A stretch of DNA of 42,238 nt from Pseudomonas syringae pv. cilantro. Lineage in GTDB: Bacteria > Pseudomonadota > Gammaproteobacteria > Pseudomonadales > Pseudomonadaceae. A program made the position numbers and the translations under genes. Shown here one piece after another: positions 16,724-26,900 of this stretch. Where the stretch lies: contig NZ_LGLN01000086.1 of NCBI RefSeq assembly GCF_001293775.1, positions 1-42,238 of the forward strand, read 5' to 3'. Numbering within the stretch: position 1 is the first letter of the stretch; every line of letters starts with the position of its first letter. The notes under the pieces were generated by a model. The model made no database searches and was not told the DNA's origin. It saw only the letters and a list, made by a program, of their open reading frames with translations.

Positions 16724-18025
16724 TCAGCCTGCGGCGGGCAATTCGAAGGTCTCGAAGTCACGTTCAGGATCATGACCGCGCAACAGATCGTCGATCAGCT
16801 GCGTGGTTTTGGCCAGGCCCTGAGAGCCGTACACCAGGTGAAAGTCGGCAAAGCGCCGCGCCTGCTCGACGTGTTTGCGGTAATCCTGCTCAAGCGCCTG
16901 CAACTGCCGGGAAAACTCTTCGCCGTCGCGCACCTGCGGGCCGAAAAACTGCGCGTGGGAAAAGATATCCACGTCGTTGCCGGCATTGACGTGAATCACC
17001 GGACGTCCCGCCAGACCGGACTCGATGCCCGCGTTGGACATGATGTTGATCACCACGCTGGCTTGCGCAAAAGCCTCGGCCAGCGTGCAGCCAGTGTCCA
17101 GCAACTCGACATTGTTCAGCCGCTCAGCCGCATCGCTCCAGAAGCGGGCGCGACTGCGCGGATGGCGCTTGAACAGCATGCGGTACTCCGGGTGCCGTTG
17201 CGCCCAGTCGCTCAACAGTTCATAGGTACGCAGGTAGCCCGGTTCCTTTTCCCGATCAGGCCCGACGCCCAACACCAACAGGGTTTTGATCGCGGGGTCG
17301 GCGACCGGCAAATCGTAGGTTTCGTCAGCCAGATAAGAACCGAGCAGCACCACGGTCGACGTGCCGAAACGCAACGCTCGCTCCTGTAACGCCACCAGCG
17401 AGCTGTGCCCGAAAACGCCGTAATAGTCGTAATCGTTCATGCCCAGACGCCGCGACGACTCAAGCGTGGTCGCGTGCGCCAGGTGCAACAGCCGGGCATC
17501 GCGCGCTGCCAGAGCAAGACGCAGAAACGGGGTGTGATAACTGCCGTTGCGCTCGTTGATCAACACGCGCGGGGTATAGCGGGCCACCAGCCACTGCGCG
17601 TGGGCGGCATAAGCCAGATAGCGCAACGGCACGGCTTGCGCTGGGGCCAGCAGTTGACCTTTGGCGCAAGCGAGGGACGGTGACAGCAGCGCAGCCTCCT
17701 GCAGATGCCAGCCGCGCGCGCGCACGGCATCGATCAGGATGTTCTTGCGCTGCAAGGCCATGGATTTAGGCGCCGAGTGCAACAACAGCGTGTCGCAGGG
17801 CAGTGTATCGGCCAGCACGCCGCTGCCGGAAAAACCGAGACAGATTCGCGCCCGTACACCGACCGCGAAATCCACCAGCGCGTCGCGCGCCATGCGCAGA
17901 AAACTGCCCGGCAAACCGTGACGCTCGCGCAGCATCTTCCAGCGATAGCGATCCAGTTGACGAGCCCGAAGAGCCCAACTGGCTTCAGCCTGACCCGCTT
18001 GCTCCAGGGCGGAAGATTTGCTCAA
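16724..18025 (-). CDS. GT-B polysaccharide biosynthesis protein (Capsule_synth-like)
   Basis: A 433-aa protein with late motifs of the capsule/Kdo-transferase group: MLFKRHPRSRARFWSD followed by VVINIMSNAGIESGLAGRPV and IHVNAGND. The same two-motif plan occurs in the gene at 14661-15770, so they look like distant paralogues. The open frame reaches 18193 but the early part overlaps the upstream glycosyltransferase; the TTG at 18025 (MSKSSALEQAG) follows GAGGGG and sits 14 nt after that gene's stop, so I start there. It is the third gene of the carbamoyltransferase, GT2, GT-B operon on the minus strand. A role in adding a sugar to LPS core or O-chain is likely; the sugar is unknown. Confidence 0.68.
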   Translation of the reverse strand: MSKSSALEQAGQAEASWALRARQLDRYRWKMLRERHGLPGSFLRMARDALVDFAVGVRARICLGFSGSGVLADTLPCDTLLLHSAPKSMALQRKNILIDAVRARGWHLQEAALLSPSLACAKGQLLAPAQAVPLRYLAYAAHAQWLVARYTPRVLINERNGSYHTPFLRLALAARDARLLHLAHATTLESSRRLGMNDYDYYGVFGHSSLVALQERALRFGTSTVVLLGSYLADETYDLPVADPAIKTLLVLGVGPDREKEPGYLRTYELLSDWAQRHPEYRMLFKRHPRSRARFWSDAAERLNNVELLDTGCTLAEAFAQASVVINIMSNAGIESGLAGRPVIHVNAGNDVDIFSHAQFFGPQVRDGEEFSRQLQALEQDYRKHVEQARRFADFHLVYGSQGLAKTTQLIDDLLRGHDPERDFETFELPAAG

Positions 18026-18038
18026 CGGACCACGCCCC

Positions 18039-18944
18039 TCACTTGAACAGCAGCCGCGCAGCCTTGCGGGTATACGACCAACGTGCGAGCGAGCGCCAGT
18101 CCGCGCGCAATGCTCTGGCATAAAACATCTTCGCGTTGGCGTAATCACCGGCACTGTAGCAATCACGGAACAGCGACAGGCAGCGCTGAGCAAGAAAAGG
18201 CTGACGCAGGTGTTGCAGCTCGGCAGGCATGCGCTCGGGCGAGAAGGCTTCGTCGACCACTTTCAGCCCGGAAGCCAGACTCTGCTTGAGGTCATGCCGC
18301 ATGCTGTCGGCATGCTTGTGGATGATCGCCAGCGGCGCTTCCACGACACTGCACGGGAAGCGCGCCAGCACCTGGGCGAACACCGGAATGTCTTCGGCGT
18401 TGCGCAACTGTTCCGGGTACAGCCCCGGTTTGAACACCTCACGATGCATCGCGCAGGCCCCGTTGGACAGCGACACGGTCTTGTCCAGCAGATAGCCGCG
18501 CACGCGTTGCTCTGCATCGGCCGGCAGCGGTTTGGGGGTGTGCAGGACGCGGCGGCCATCGTCGAACGCCGACCAGTGCCCGCCAATAATCAGCCGACTG
18601 TCAGGGTGGCTGGCAATATGTTGCAGTAACGCCTGCAACGCATCAGCGGCCATTTCGTCATCGGCGTCCAGAAACACCAGAAACTGGCCCTGCGCCTCTT
18701 GTATGCCGCGATTGCGCACCGACGACAGTCCGCCATTGGGCTTGCGCAATACCTTGAAACGCCCCGGGTTATCGGCCTGCAACTGCTCCAGCACCTGCGG
18801 CGTGGCGTCGGTCGAGCCATCATCGATCACCCATAGTTCGGCACTGGCCTGATCCAGTTGCGCCAGCACCGAATTGACCGCGCGGGGCAAGGTGCTGGCG
18901 TAGTTGTAGGCCGGAATGACGACGCTGATCTGCAACTCAGTCAA
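18039..18944 (-). CDS. Family 2 glycosyltransferase
   Basis: A 301-aa inverting GT-A glycosyltransferase that should transfer an NDP-activated sugar. The N-terminal domain is typical: ISVVIPAYNYASTL, nucleotide site IDDGSTDATP, NGGLSSVRNRGI, and the metal-binding FLDADDEMA. The C-terminal third is helical and basic, without clear transmembrane spans, so it is a cytoplasmic enzyme at the membrane face. The start is a TTG at 18944 that overlaps the carbamoyltransferase stop by 8 nt; a TTG at 18935 is an alternative. The coupled arrangement suggests the sugar it adds may be the one that is carbamoylated, or its neighbour. Position resembles wapH near PA5004, but sequence alone does not establish this. 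Confidence 0.88.
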   Translation of the reverse strand: MTELQISVVIPAYNYASTLPRAVNSVLAQLDQASAELWVIDDGSTDATPQVLEQLQADNPGRFKVLRKPNGGLSSVRNRGIQEAQGQFLVFLDADDEMAADALQALLQHIASHPDSRLIIGGHWSAFDDGRRVLHTPKPLPADAEQRVRGYLLDKTVSLSNGACAMHREVFKPGLYPEQLRNAEDIPVFAQVLARFPCSVVEAPLAIIHKHADSMRHDLKQSLASGLKVVDEAFSPERMPAELQHLRQPFLAQRCLSLFRDCYSAGDYANAKMFYARALRADWRSLARWSYTRKAARLLFK

Positions 18945-20691
18945 GGCTCAGCCCTTCCACACCCTCTTTCACGACGAGAATGTCTTCCATGATCAGGTAC
19001 TCCAGGTCCGAACCGAAGAACATGTTCAAGGCATCGGTCGGCGAGCAGATCATTGGTTCGCCACGACGGTTCAGCGAGGTGTTCAGCGACACGCCGTTAC
19101 CGGTCAGGTCTTCCAGCGCTTTCATCATGTCGTAGTAGCGCGGGTTGTACTCGCGCTTGAGCACCTGGGCACGCGAAGTGCCGTCTTCATGGACGACTTC
19201 CGGCACGCGGGTTTTCCATTCTTCGGCGACTTCGAAGGTGAAGGTCATGAACGGCGCAGGGTGATCGATCTTGATCATCTGCGGTGCGACGGTGTCGAGC
19301 ATCGATGGACAGAAAGGCCTCCAGCGCTCGCGGAACTTGATCTGGTGGTTGATGCGGTCGGCCACCCCGGTCACGCTCGGGCAACCGATGATCGAACGAC
19401 CGCCCAGCGCGCGCGGACCGAATTCCATGCGCCCCTGGAACCAGGCAACCGGGTTGCCCTTGACCATGATTTCGGCGATCCGCTGCGGCGTGTTGTCGAT
19501 CTGGCGCCAGACCGGCTTGCTCGGGTGGCGCGCACAGGCCGCGATCACATCTTCGTTGCTGTACGCGGGACCGAGGTAGACGTGCTCCATCTTCTCGACC
19601 GGCACACCACGGGCATGCGACACATAAGCCGCCGCGCCCACCGCCGTACCGGCATCACCGGACGCAGGCTGGACGAACAATTCCTTCACCTCCGGGCGGG
19701 CGATGATGCGCTGGTTGAGCTTGACGTTCAGCGCACAGCCACCGGCGAAGGCAATCTTGCCGGTTTCCTTGAGAATGTCGCCCAGGTAGTGATCCATCAT
19801 CTGCAACGCGAGCTTTTCGAACAGCGCCTGCATGCTGGCCGCGTAATGGATATACGGCTCGTCGGCTACATCGCCGACACGCTTCGGCCCGAGCCATTCG
19901 ATAAGCTTCGGCGAGAAGTAGAAGCCCTTGCCGTTCTCTTTATAGCGACGCAGACCGATGACGTTGGCCAGTTCGGTATTGATGATCAGCTCGCCATTCT
20001 CGAAGGTCGCCAGACGCGAAAAATCGTACTTGCCGGCATCACCATACGGCGCCATGCCCATGACCTTGAACTCGCCGTCGAGCATTTCGAAACCGAGGAA
20101 TTCGGTGATAGCGCCGTACAGGCCGCCCAGCGAGTCCGGATCGAAGAATTCCTTGATCTTGTGGATCTTGCCGTTTTCGCCGTAGCCGAAAAAGGTGGTC
20201 GCGTACTCGCCCTTGCCGTCGATGCCCATGATCGCGGTTTTCTCGGTGAAACCGGAGCAGTGGTAAGCGCTGGAAGCGTGGGCCAGGTGATGCTCGACCG
20301 GCTCGATCCTGATTTTTTTCGGATCGAAGCCCAACTGCTCGAGACACCAGACAATCTTGTTGCGGTAGCGCTTGTAACGGCGGTTGCCCATCAGCAGCGC
20401 GTCGAGTGCACGATCCGGCGCGTACCAGTAACGCTTGGCATAGTGCCAGCGCGCCTTGCCGAACAGGCTGATAGGCGCGAACGGAATGGCGACCACATCG
20501 ACGTCCGATGGCTTGATGCCTGCCTGCTCCAGACAGAACTTCGCCGACTCGTAGGGCATGCGGTTCTTTGCGTGCTTGTCGCGAACGAAGCGCTCTTCTT
20601 CGGCCGCTGCGATCAGCTTGCCATCGATGTACAGCGCTGCGGAAGGATCATGGCTAAGGGCGCCGGACAGGCCAAGGATCGTCAATGCCAC
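18937..20691 (-). CDS. NodU/CmcH-family carbamoyltransferase, WapO-like
   Basis: A 584-aa O-carbamoyltransferase of the NodU/CmcH/TobZ family, which makes carbamoyl-adenylate and transfers the carbamoyl group to a sugar hydroxyl. The N-terminal Kae1-like domain begins GLSGALSHDPSAALYIDG and contains EHHLAHASSAYHCSGF with the metal-binding histidines, then FAGGCALNVKLN. The C-terminal domain has QGRMEFGPRALGGRSI. The ATG is at 20691. P. aeruginosa carbamoylates an inner-core heptose, and its wapO (PA5005) lies at the matching position in the LPS locus, so the same role is likely here. It is the first gene of a three-gene minus-strand operon, with a TATAAT at 20784-20789. It is divergent from the giant toxin gene. 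Confidence 0.92.
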   Translation of the reverse strand: MALTILGLSGALSHDPSAALYIDGKLIAAAEEERFVRDKHAKNRMPYESAKFCLEQAGIKPSDVDVVAIPFAPISLFGKARWHYAKRYWYAPDRALDALLMGNRRYKRYRNKIVWCLEQLGFDPKKIRIEPVEHHLAHASSAYHCSGFTEKTAIMGIDGKGEYATTFFGYGENGKIHKIKEFFDPDSLGGLYGAITEFLGFEMLDGEFKVMGMAPYGDAGKYDFSRLATFENGELIINTELANVIGLRRYKENGKGFYFSPKLIEWLGPKRVGDVADEPYIHYAASMQALFEKLALQMMDHYLGDILKETGKIAFAGGCALNVKLNQRIIARPEVKELFVQPASGDAGTAVGAAAYVSHARGVPVEKMEHVYLGPAYSNEDVIAACARHPSKPVWRQIDNTPQRIAEIMVKGNPVAWFQGRMEFGPRALGGRSIIGCPSVTGVADRINHQIKFRERWRPFCPSMLDTVAPQMIKIDHPAPFMTFTFEVAEEWKTRVPEVVHEDGTSRAQVLKREYNPRYYDMMKALEDLTGNGVSLNTSLNRRGEPMICSPTDALNMFFGSDLEYLIMEDILVVKEGVEGLSLD

Positions 20692-20783
20692 TGGGGTCTA
20701 GCCTCTTTGTCTGCACACAGGCGCATCGCGCCCGAGAAAAGGTGTGCCCCCGCACAGCGGGCTGAGGGCAGCTAAAGGGCGGG

Positions 20784-20789
20784 ATTATA
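20784..20789 (-). promoter_or_regulatory. Consensus -10 for the carbamoyltransferase operon
   Basis: The minus strand carries a perfect TATAAT 93 nt upstream of the carbamoyltransferase ATG. The hexamer 17 bp further upstream (GAGCCA) is a weak -35. The 301-bp divergent region (20692-20992) otherwise contains two plus-strand hairpins (20935-20978) and no convincing promoter for the toxin gene. Confidence 0.45.
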
Positions 20790-20934
20790 ACGTAATGACC
20801 GAGGATTGGCTCGACGGCCTGAAATGTCCCGCAGAGCGCTCGTCAAACAGTGTCGGAAACGTCTCTTTCGCGGTGCTCGATAACTATCTACGACGTGCTG
20901 CCCGCTGCTTCTGATTAATTGAGGCCCATCAACT

Positions 20935-20978
20935 GGCAGCCCTGTGGCTGCCGTTCAAACCTCAGCGCCTGAAGGCGC
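20935..20978 (+). promoter_or_regulatory. Two tandem hairpins in the toxin leader
   Basis: GGCAGCC-ctgt-GGCTGCC (20935-20952) is a perfect 7-bp stem with a 4-nt loop. GCGCC-tgaa-GGCGC (20965-20978) is a perfect stem with a tetraloop. The second ends 14 nt before the ATG of the giant gene and abuts the GGGAAG ribosome site. They could modulate translation or act as an attenuator; no T-run follows. The structures are seen, the function is inferred. Confidence 0.4.
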
Positions 20979-20992
20979 AACGGGAAGTTTTC

Positions 20993-23900
20993 ATGACACA
21001 AACACTGCCCCCTGTTGTTCTCAACCCTGCTGCTCTCACTCCTATTGCTCTTACCCCGGTCCCTCTGACCCCTGCCGATACCTGGCCCGTCGCATCGGCG
21101 GCCTTGGGCAGACTCGACGAGCTGCGCATCTTGCTGACCAGCGAACTGCAAGCGCTGCCCACCCCCGGCGAAGGCTTGCTGACGGCCATCAACACAGCCA
21201 ACCTGCCTCAGCGAGAGCAGGAGATTGCCAGCCTGCTGCAACAGATCGATGATTACTGGAGCGCAACCGGTGAAACCGGCGAGCGCCGTCGCGACCGGCT
21301 GGTGCCTGCCTTGCAGCGCTCCCTGCGTGATGAAGCGAGCGTCAGGGTTCACGAACGCGATCTTGAAAGTGGCTACCTTGCCTGCCTGCCCGCCGCGCCC
21401 GACGAGCCGCAAGAGCAGCCACTCAGTTACTACTCGCTGACGATACAACTGCATGACGATGAGCAACTGGAGCTGGCCGGCGCGCTGGCAATATCGCAAG
21501 GCCAGGACCGCACGGTGCTGGTCCTGCCAGGACTCGGCATCATGGGTTTCGCCAGTCAGGCCCTGATGGGGCACACGCTGGCACGCTGGCTCAACACGCC
21601 GACGCTGCAAGGCGGGCTTTTGAACACGGTCGAACGCCAGCAGCAGGAACGCCTGAACGAGATCACTCAGGACGCCGACCTGTATCTGGAGCCCTTCACT
21701 GCTGCCGACGTGCAGTTGCAGCACCTGACTACTGACCCGTTCGGGCAGGCGCTGGATCGCCTGCTGAACAAGCAGCGCAAAGACATTCGCTACGCCTGCG
21801 AGCGAGCTGATATCACAGACCCGCAGCAGCGTCAGGCGTTGATTCAGCAAGCCATCAACCTTCAAGGCCTGCTGGGCCCCGCCGCCCTGCTGGAGCTGCG
21901 AGAACTCGCCAACCGGCAGCGTCAGTACCTGCGAAACCTGCCGAACTGGATGAAGATCGCCAGCGAGGCCGACCTCAAGACCTACGCCGGTTACCTGCGC
22001 AGTTATGACGATGCGCATGCAGCCATGCTCAGCGTGATGGGCAGCGCGGCGCCACCTGAACAATTTGCCGAAGCGCACCTGCGCAGGCGCCTGGCGGACG
22101 ATCTGGGCCACGATCTTGACCCGCACGCCCTGACCGTCGACACGCTTCGCACGCTGCCGTTGAGCCACGAAACTTACCGCATAAGCCGCTCGCTGGTTCA
22201 ACTGGCGCTCTACGGCCTGCACCCGGATGACGAGCTCGCCGGTTCGGACTTCCTCGAGCACACCGTCATCCGCCTGAATGACGCGCCGTTGCCTGAGACG
22301 TACTCGACGATCACCCCGGCGTATCTGGCGAGCCTGATCATCGGGCTGGAGCTGCGCACGACCTTTGGCGAGTTTCAGCGAACGGCCTATCAACGGGAAC
22401 ACAACCAGCAGCTGCTGCGCATGCTGGCGCGCACCCGACTGAGTGCACTGGCCTGGGCGGCGAAGATGCAGGGGCATATTCGTCCCGAGGACTTCGTCAT
22501 CGTTGCAGCGTCGACACAGGACACACCAGACCCCGCACTGCGCGTGCAACAGGTGCGTCTGAACGGGCATAACGTGATGGCCCGACTATTGGTGTTTCGC
22601 AGGCAGGACGCGCAAGGCCGGACAGAACGACTGATCATGGTCGCGCTGGACGCTCCGGGCCAGCCGTTCAAGGCGTTCGACAGTGAAACCCAACTGCTCC
22701 ATGAAGTGGTCGGCTGGACAGCCTCGCCCGCGATGACTGCCTGGCTGCTCGATCAGGTGCATGCCGCTGCCCGCCCTGAACTGGCACAGCTACTGGAAGC
22801 CCTCAAGCAGAAACCGCAACCCGCGAAAGACTTCCTGCAGTTCATCGATCACCCGGACAGCGACGCGGCCCTGCGCAGCTTTACCGACGAACAGACGCAA
22901 GTGATGCTTTCCGGGCAGGCCAGCCATACCCCGGACTGGTATCTGCGCGCCAGTCGTGAACAGCGCCGTGAGTTGCTGGCCCTTGAGGAAACCATTGAAG
23001 GCGCACTCGGCAACTACCAGGCACTGCCCCATGCTCGGGTTCAGCCATTCAAGCACTACGTTCATCAGCGTGCCAGCGAGCAGATCGCCAGACTGCTGAA
23101 TGTCCCGGTCGGCGCGGTGAACCCGGACTTGGTGGTGATCACCAGCGAGCGCGAAACACTGACGTACACCGACATGCTGCTCAACGGCTACGACGACAGC
23201 ATTGATCCATTTCGCAGCTCCGCCGACACCCAGGCCACCTTCAGCGGCCCGCAAGGCGTCGATCTGAGCGCGCTGTCGCCCGCGGCGGTGGCAGGCTCGG
23301 TACGCGGCCAATGGCTGGCGGACGGCTATATTGCGCAGGTCAGGAATACCCTGCTGAACACTGAACATGCCGGTTATGCCGAGCGTCGTCAGGCCAGCGT
23401 GCTGATCACTCAATTGCAGATGAAGGCCGCCGCACTGCGCAGTGTTCTGAAAGGCCACATCGAGGCGGCGCAATACACCTGGCTGAAACAATCGCTGGAC
23501 GCCATGCACCTGAACGACACGGCCTCTCGCGGGGAGTATCCGCTCTATCCGCTGCAAATCCACATCGACAAACCGCTGATCGCCTCCGGGCTGAGCGACA
23601 TCGATCAACTGGTCATTCCGACCCCGCTGCTCACCCACATTGAAACCGTGCAGGGGTGCCTGGTGATCCTGCCGACGCAGATTCGCCACGCGGCATTGCT
23701 CTATACGCCGCAGGCACCTGACGGCATCGAGTTCCGTCTGTTCGGCGACTTCGTGCGCTCGCTGAGCACCGACGGCATGATCGATTATTACAAGGATCGC
23801 TGCCGCATCAAGGCGCGCCGAACCCTGTCGTTTTTCCTGCGCGACATGCAGCAAGGCAATGCCAACAAGCCGCCCGTCATTCCCAAGGCGTTCATTTCCG

Positions 23901-26900
23901 ACGTTGCCGACACCTGTTACAACCGCCCTCTCGAACGCAGGTTGCGTGACGTGGAAGAGACCACCACCGGCCGCAACGACATGTTGTCCCAACTGATCTG
24001 GACCAGTGTCGAGATCATCGCCACGGCGCTGACCCTGCCCTTCCCGCCGGCCAGCTTTGCGGTCGGCACCCTGCTGACGTTGCACGACAGCGGCCGGGCA
24101 ATTGCCGCCTTGACGGAAGGCGAACATGGCCGCGCTGCGGCTTACATCGTGTCGGCACTGTTCAATGGCCTCGGCGCAGGGGGCGATCTGCTCAACGGCC
24201 TGAAAGGTTTTGGCGGCGTGCTGCATAACCTTGAGCAAAGCCGTGAATCAGCGCCGGTGCTGCGCTCGTTTCAGCACCAGTCTTCCCTGCCGCGCTACGA
24301 GGATCTGTACCCGGCAGAACTGCAAGAGCAGGTCTTTCTGCTCGGCAAGCCCAACGTCAACGGACACGCCCCGGTGTTCCACGCACCCACTGTCGCGTCT
24401 GCCCCTCCGAGGGCAACCGGTCAGTTTGCCGTGCAACGCGCCGGCGGTGCCTGGCAGCCGCTGCTTTCCTTGCCTGAAGCCAGGCCCCGAGCGCCCTCTG
24501 GCCTGCGCACCGAGCTGGCGGTCGACCTGTCGTTGCGCGACGTACCGCGCATCACTGCCGGCCATGCAACAGGCGTGTGCGTGGTCAACGGCAGACATTA
24601 TGTCGAGCTGTCCGGCAGCACGTTCCAGGTGCAGTACAACACGCAGTTGCGCGGCTGGCAGATCATTGATCCGCAGAATCCGTTCGCCTTCTTCGGCAAT
24701 CAGCCGATTCGCCTCGATCAACAAGGACAATGGCAGCTTGTCGAACGCCGGCGCCTGCGTGGTGGCGGCATCGGCGACTCGAACTACGCCATCCTGCCGG
24801 ATGAACTGCCGGGATCCAGAACCGGTTCGATTCCGGGCGAATACGAAATGCCGCCCGCCATGCAGGCGGGCCTGGAGGTTGTACTGAGCAACAAGCCCTA
24901 TGACCCGACCGGGATCGGCATGGAGACCTATTTCGAAAGCTATTTTGACGAGCTGCGGCAGAGCTTCGTGGCCCGTCGGGAAAAACTCTATCAGGACGCC
25001 CGGACATTTCTCGCCGAATTCACTGCGCCACCCAGGCCGCAGTTACCTCCACTGCCGCAACCGGTGGCTGTCGACAACCTGATCGAGCATGTCTTCGCAC
25101 ATGGCAACGGCCTGATCTTCAGTGAGGCGCCAAAGTCAGTCGCCAGCAAACGATTGTTGCTCCTCAGTATGCCGCTGTTGGCCGAGCAGCGCGTCGAGGT
25201 TCTGTACATTGAACACCTGCTGACCGACAAGCATCTGACCAAACTGGCCAGGTATCGTCATCTGGGCAAAAAGAGTCGTTCCGGTTCTCACGAAATCAAA
25301 CATTACCTGAACGATCTCAACCGTGGCGCATTGAACAATTCGAGCACAGATTACGATTACTACCATGTGATCAAGGCTGCCCATCGCTATGGCATCGAGG
25401 TGCGGCCGTTCAGTTCGTCGATCAGCTACCCGTTCAACGGCCATCCGGTGGCGGGCGCAGTCAACGACCCTGTTGCTGCGCAAAAAATGAGCAACTTCTT
25501 CGGCCATACACTTATCAACAGAGACATCGCATCCGCTCCGTCAAGGCGCTGGGTCGCCCTGCTCGATCAGAAACTGGCCACTGCAACCGATGAGGTTCCC
25601 GGCATTGCCGACCTGCAGGGCGTGGTCAGCGTGCACGTTCAGGACGTCCCTGCCGGTCGCCCGACGCGGATTACCCAAGGCAACAGCGGATTGCCCGGTC
25701 AGCACATGCCGGCCCGCAGCGACTTCACCATCGCGTTTTCCGATCCGACGCTGATTGTGCCCACCGCCCCACTGCCGTCGCCCACACGTCTGGACGACCT
25801 GTTGCGGCGAGAACTGAAAGGCTCATCCGCCAGCGCCGATGGCGAGCACTGGGCAGGTCAGTACGGTTTCGTCCAGGGAGAATCAGGCATCTGGGCGCGT
25901 GTCGTTCCCGAAGACTGGAGTGTCGAGAATTCAGTGACCGCGATCCAGCAATCGCTGGCCGACGCGGTCTATGAAATGCCACTGGATACCCGGACGAACC
26001 TGCACAGGCTGGCGAACTTCGAAAAGAAAGGGCTCGATATGAATTATTTTTTCGACGACCCTGAACTGGACGCCGTGCGTCACACCTTCGCCTCGCGCCG
26101 CAAAAAGCTGCAAACCGACGCCGCCGCGATCAGCGCTATTCAACTGCCGCCGCGCCCGACCTTGCCTGCCGTCAACCCTCAGACGAGTCTGCCTGAGCTG
26201 TTTGAAACGCTTTATAGCCACACCGACGGCATCGTGATCGGCGAGTCGCACTTTTCCGTCGCCAGCAAGAAAATGATCATCGACAACCTGCCGCTGCTCG
26301 CGCAGCAAAACGTCAAGACGCTGTACATGGAGCACTTGCTGACCGATCTGCATCAGGCGGATCTGGACCGCTTCTTCGAAACCGGCCAGATGAGCAAAAA
26401 CCTGCTTCACGACCTGAAGGTACTTGACCGTGGGCATCGCACCGACCCGGACAAGATCTACACGTTCGAGCAACTGGTCATCAAGGCGCGACAGCAGGGC
26501 GTCGAAGTCAGGGCCATCGACTGCGCAGCCAGTTACCACCTCGATGACATCGCCAGCGAAGATTCCCTCACCCGCCAGCAAATGATGAATTATTTTGCGT
26601 CGCGCACGATGCGCAAGCATCAGGAGGTCATGGGCTCGCACAAATGGATCGCGCTGGTTGGCAACAGTCATTCCAATGTCTATCAGGGCGTCGTGCCAGG
26701 CATTGCCGAGCTGGAGGGCGGCATCGGTCTGCGGGTCATCGATGTAGCACCAGGACACTCAGGGGGTGTCACGCTGGATCCGGGAGAGCTTGTTTCGGGC
26801 AACATCGGGGCCACCAGGGTCCATATCAAAGGCGATTATCGGGTAGAAATGGAGGTGTTGCGTGTAAGAAATGCCGTTCGGCCGCCTCAACCGCTCACCC

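Noticed and set aside
20855..20880. Possible hrp box (GGAAAC) upstream of the giant toxin gene
   Set aside because: The left half lacks the GGAAC[CT] consensus and no CCAC-type right half lies 15-17 bp downstream.
22790..24238. 482-aa minus-strand frame inside the toxin gene
   Set aside because: No domain or ribosome site is visible, while the plus-strand frame is continuous for 2048 codons with recognisable domains and a repeated segment.
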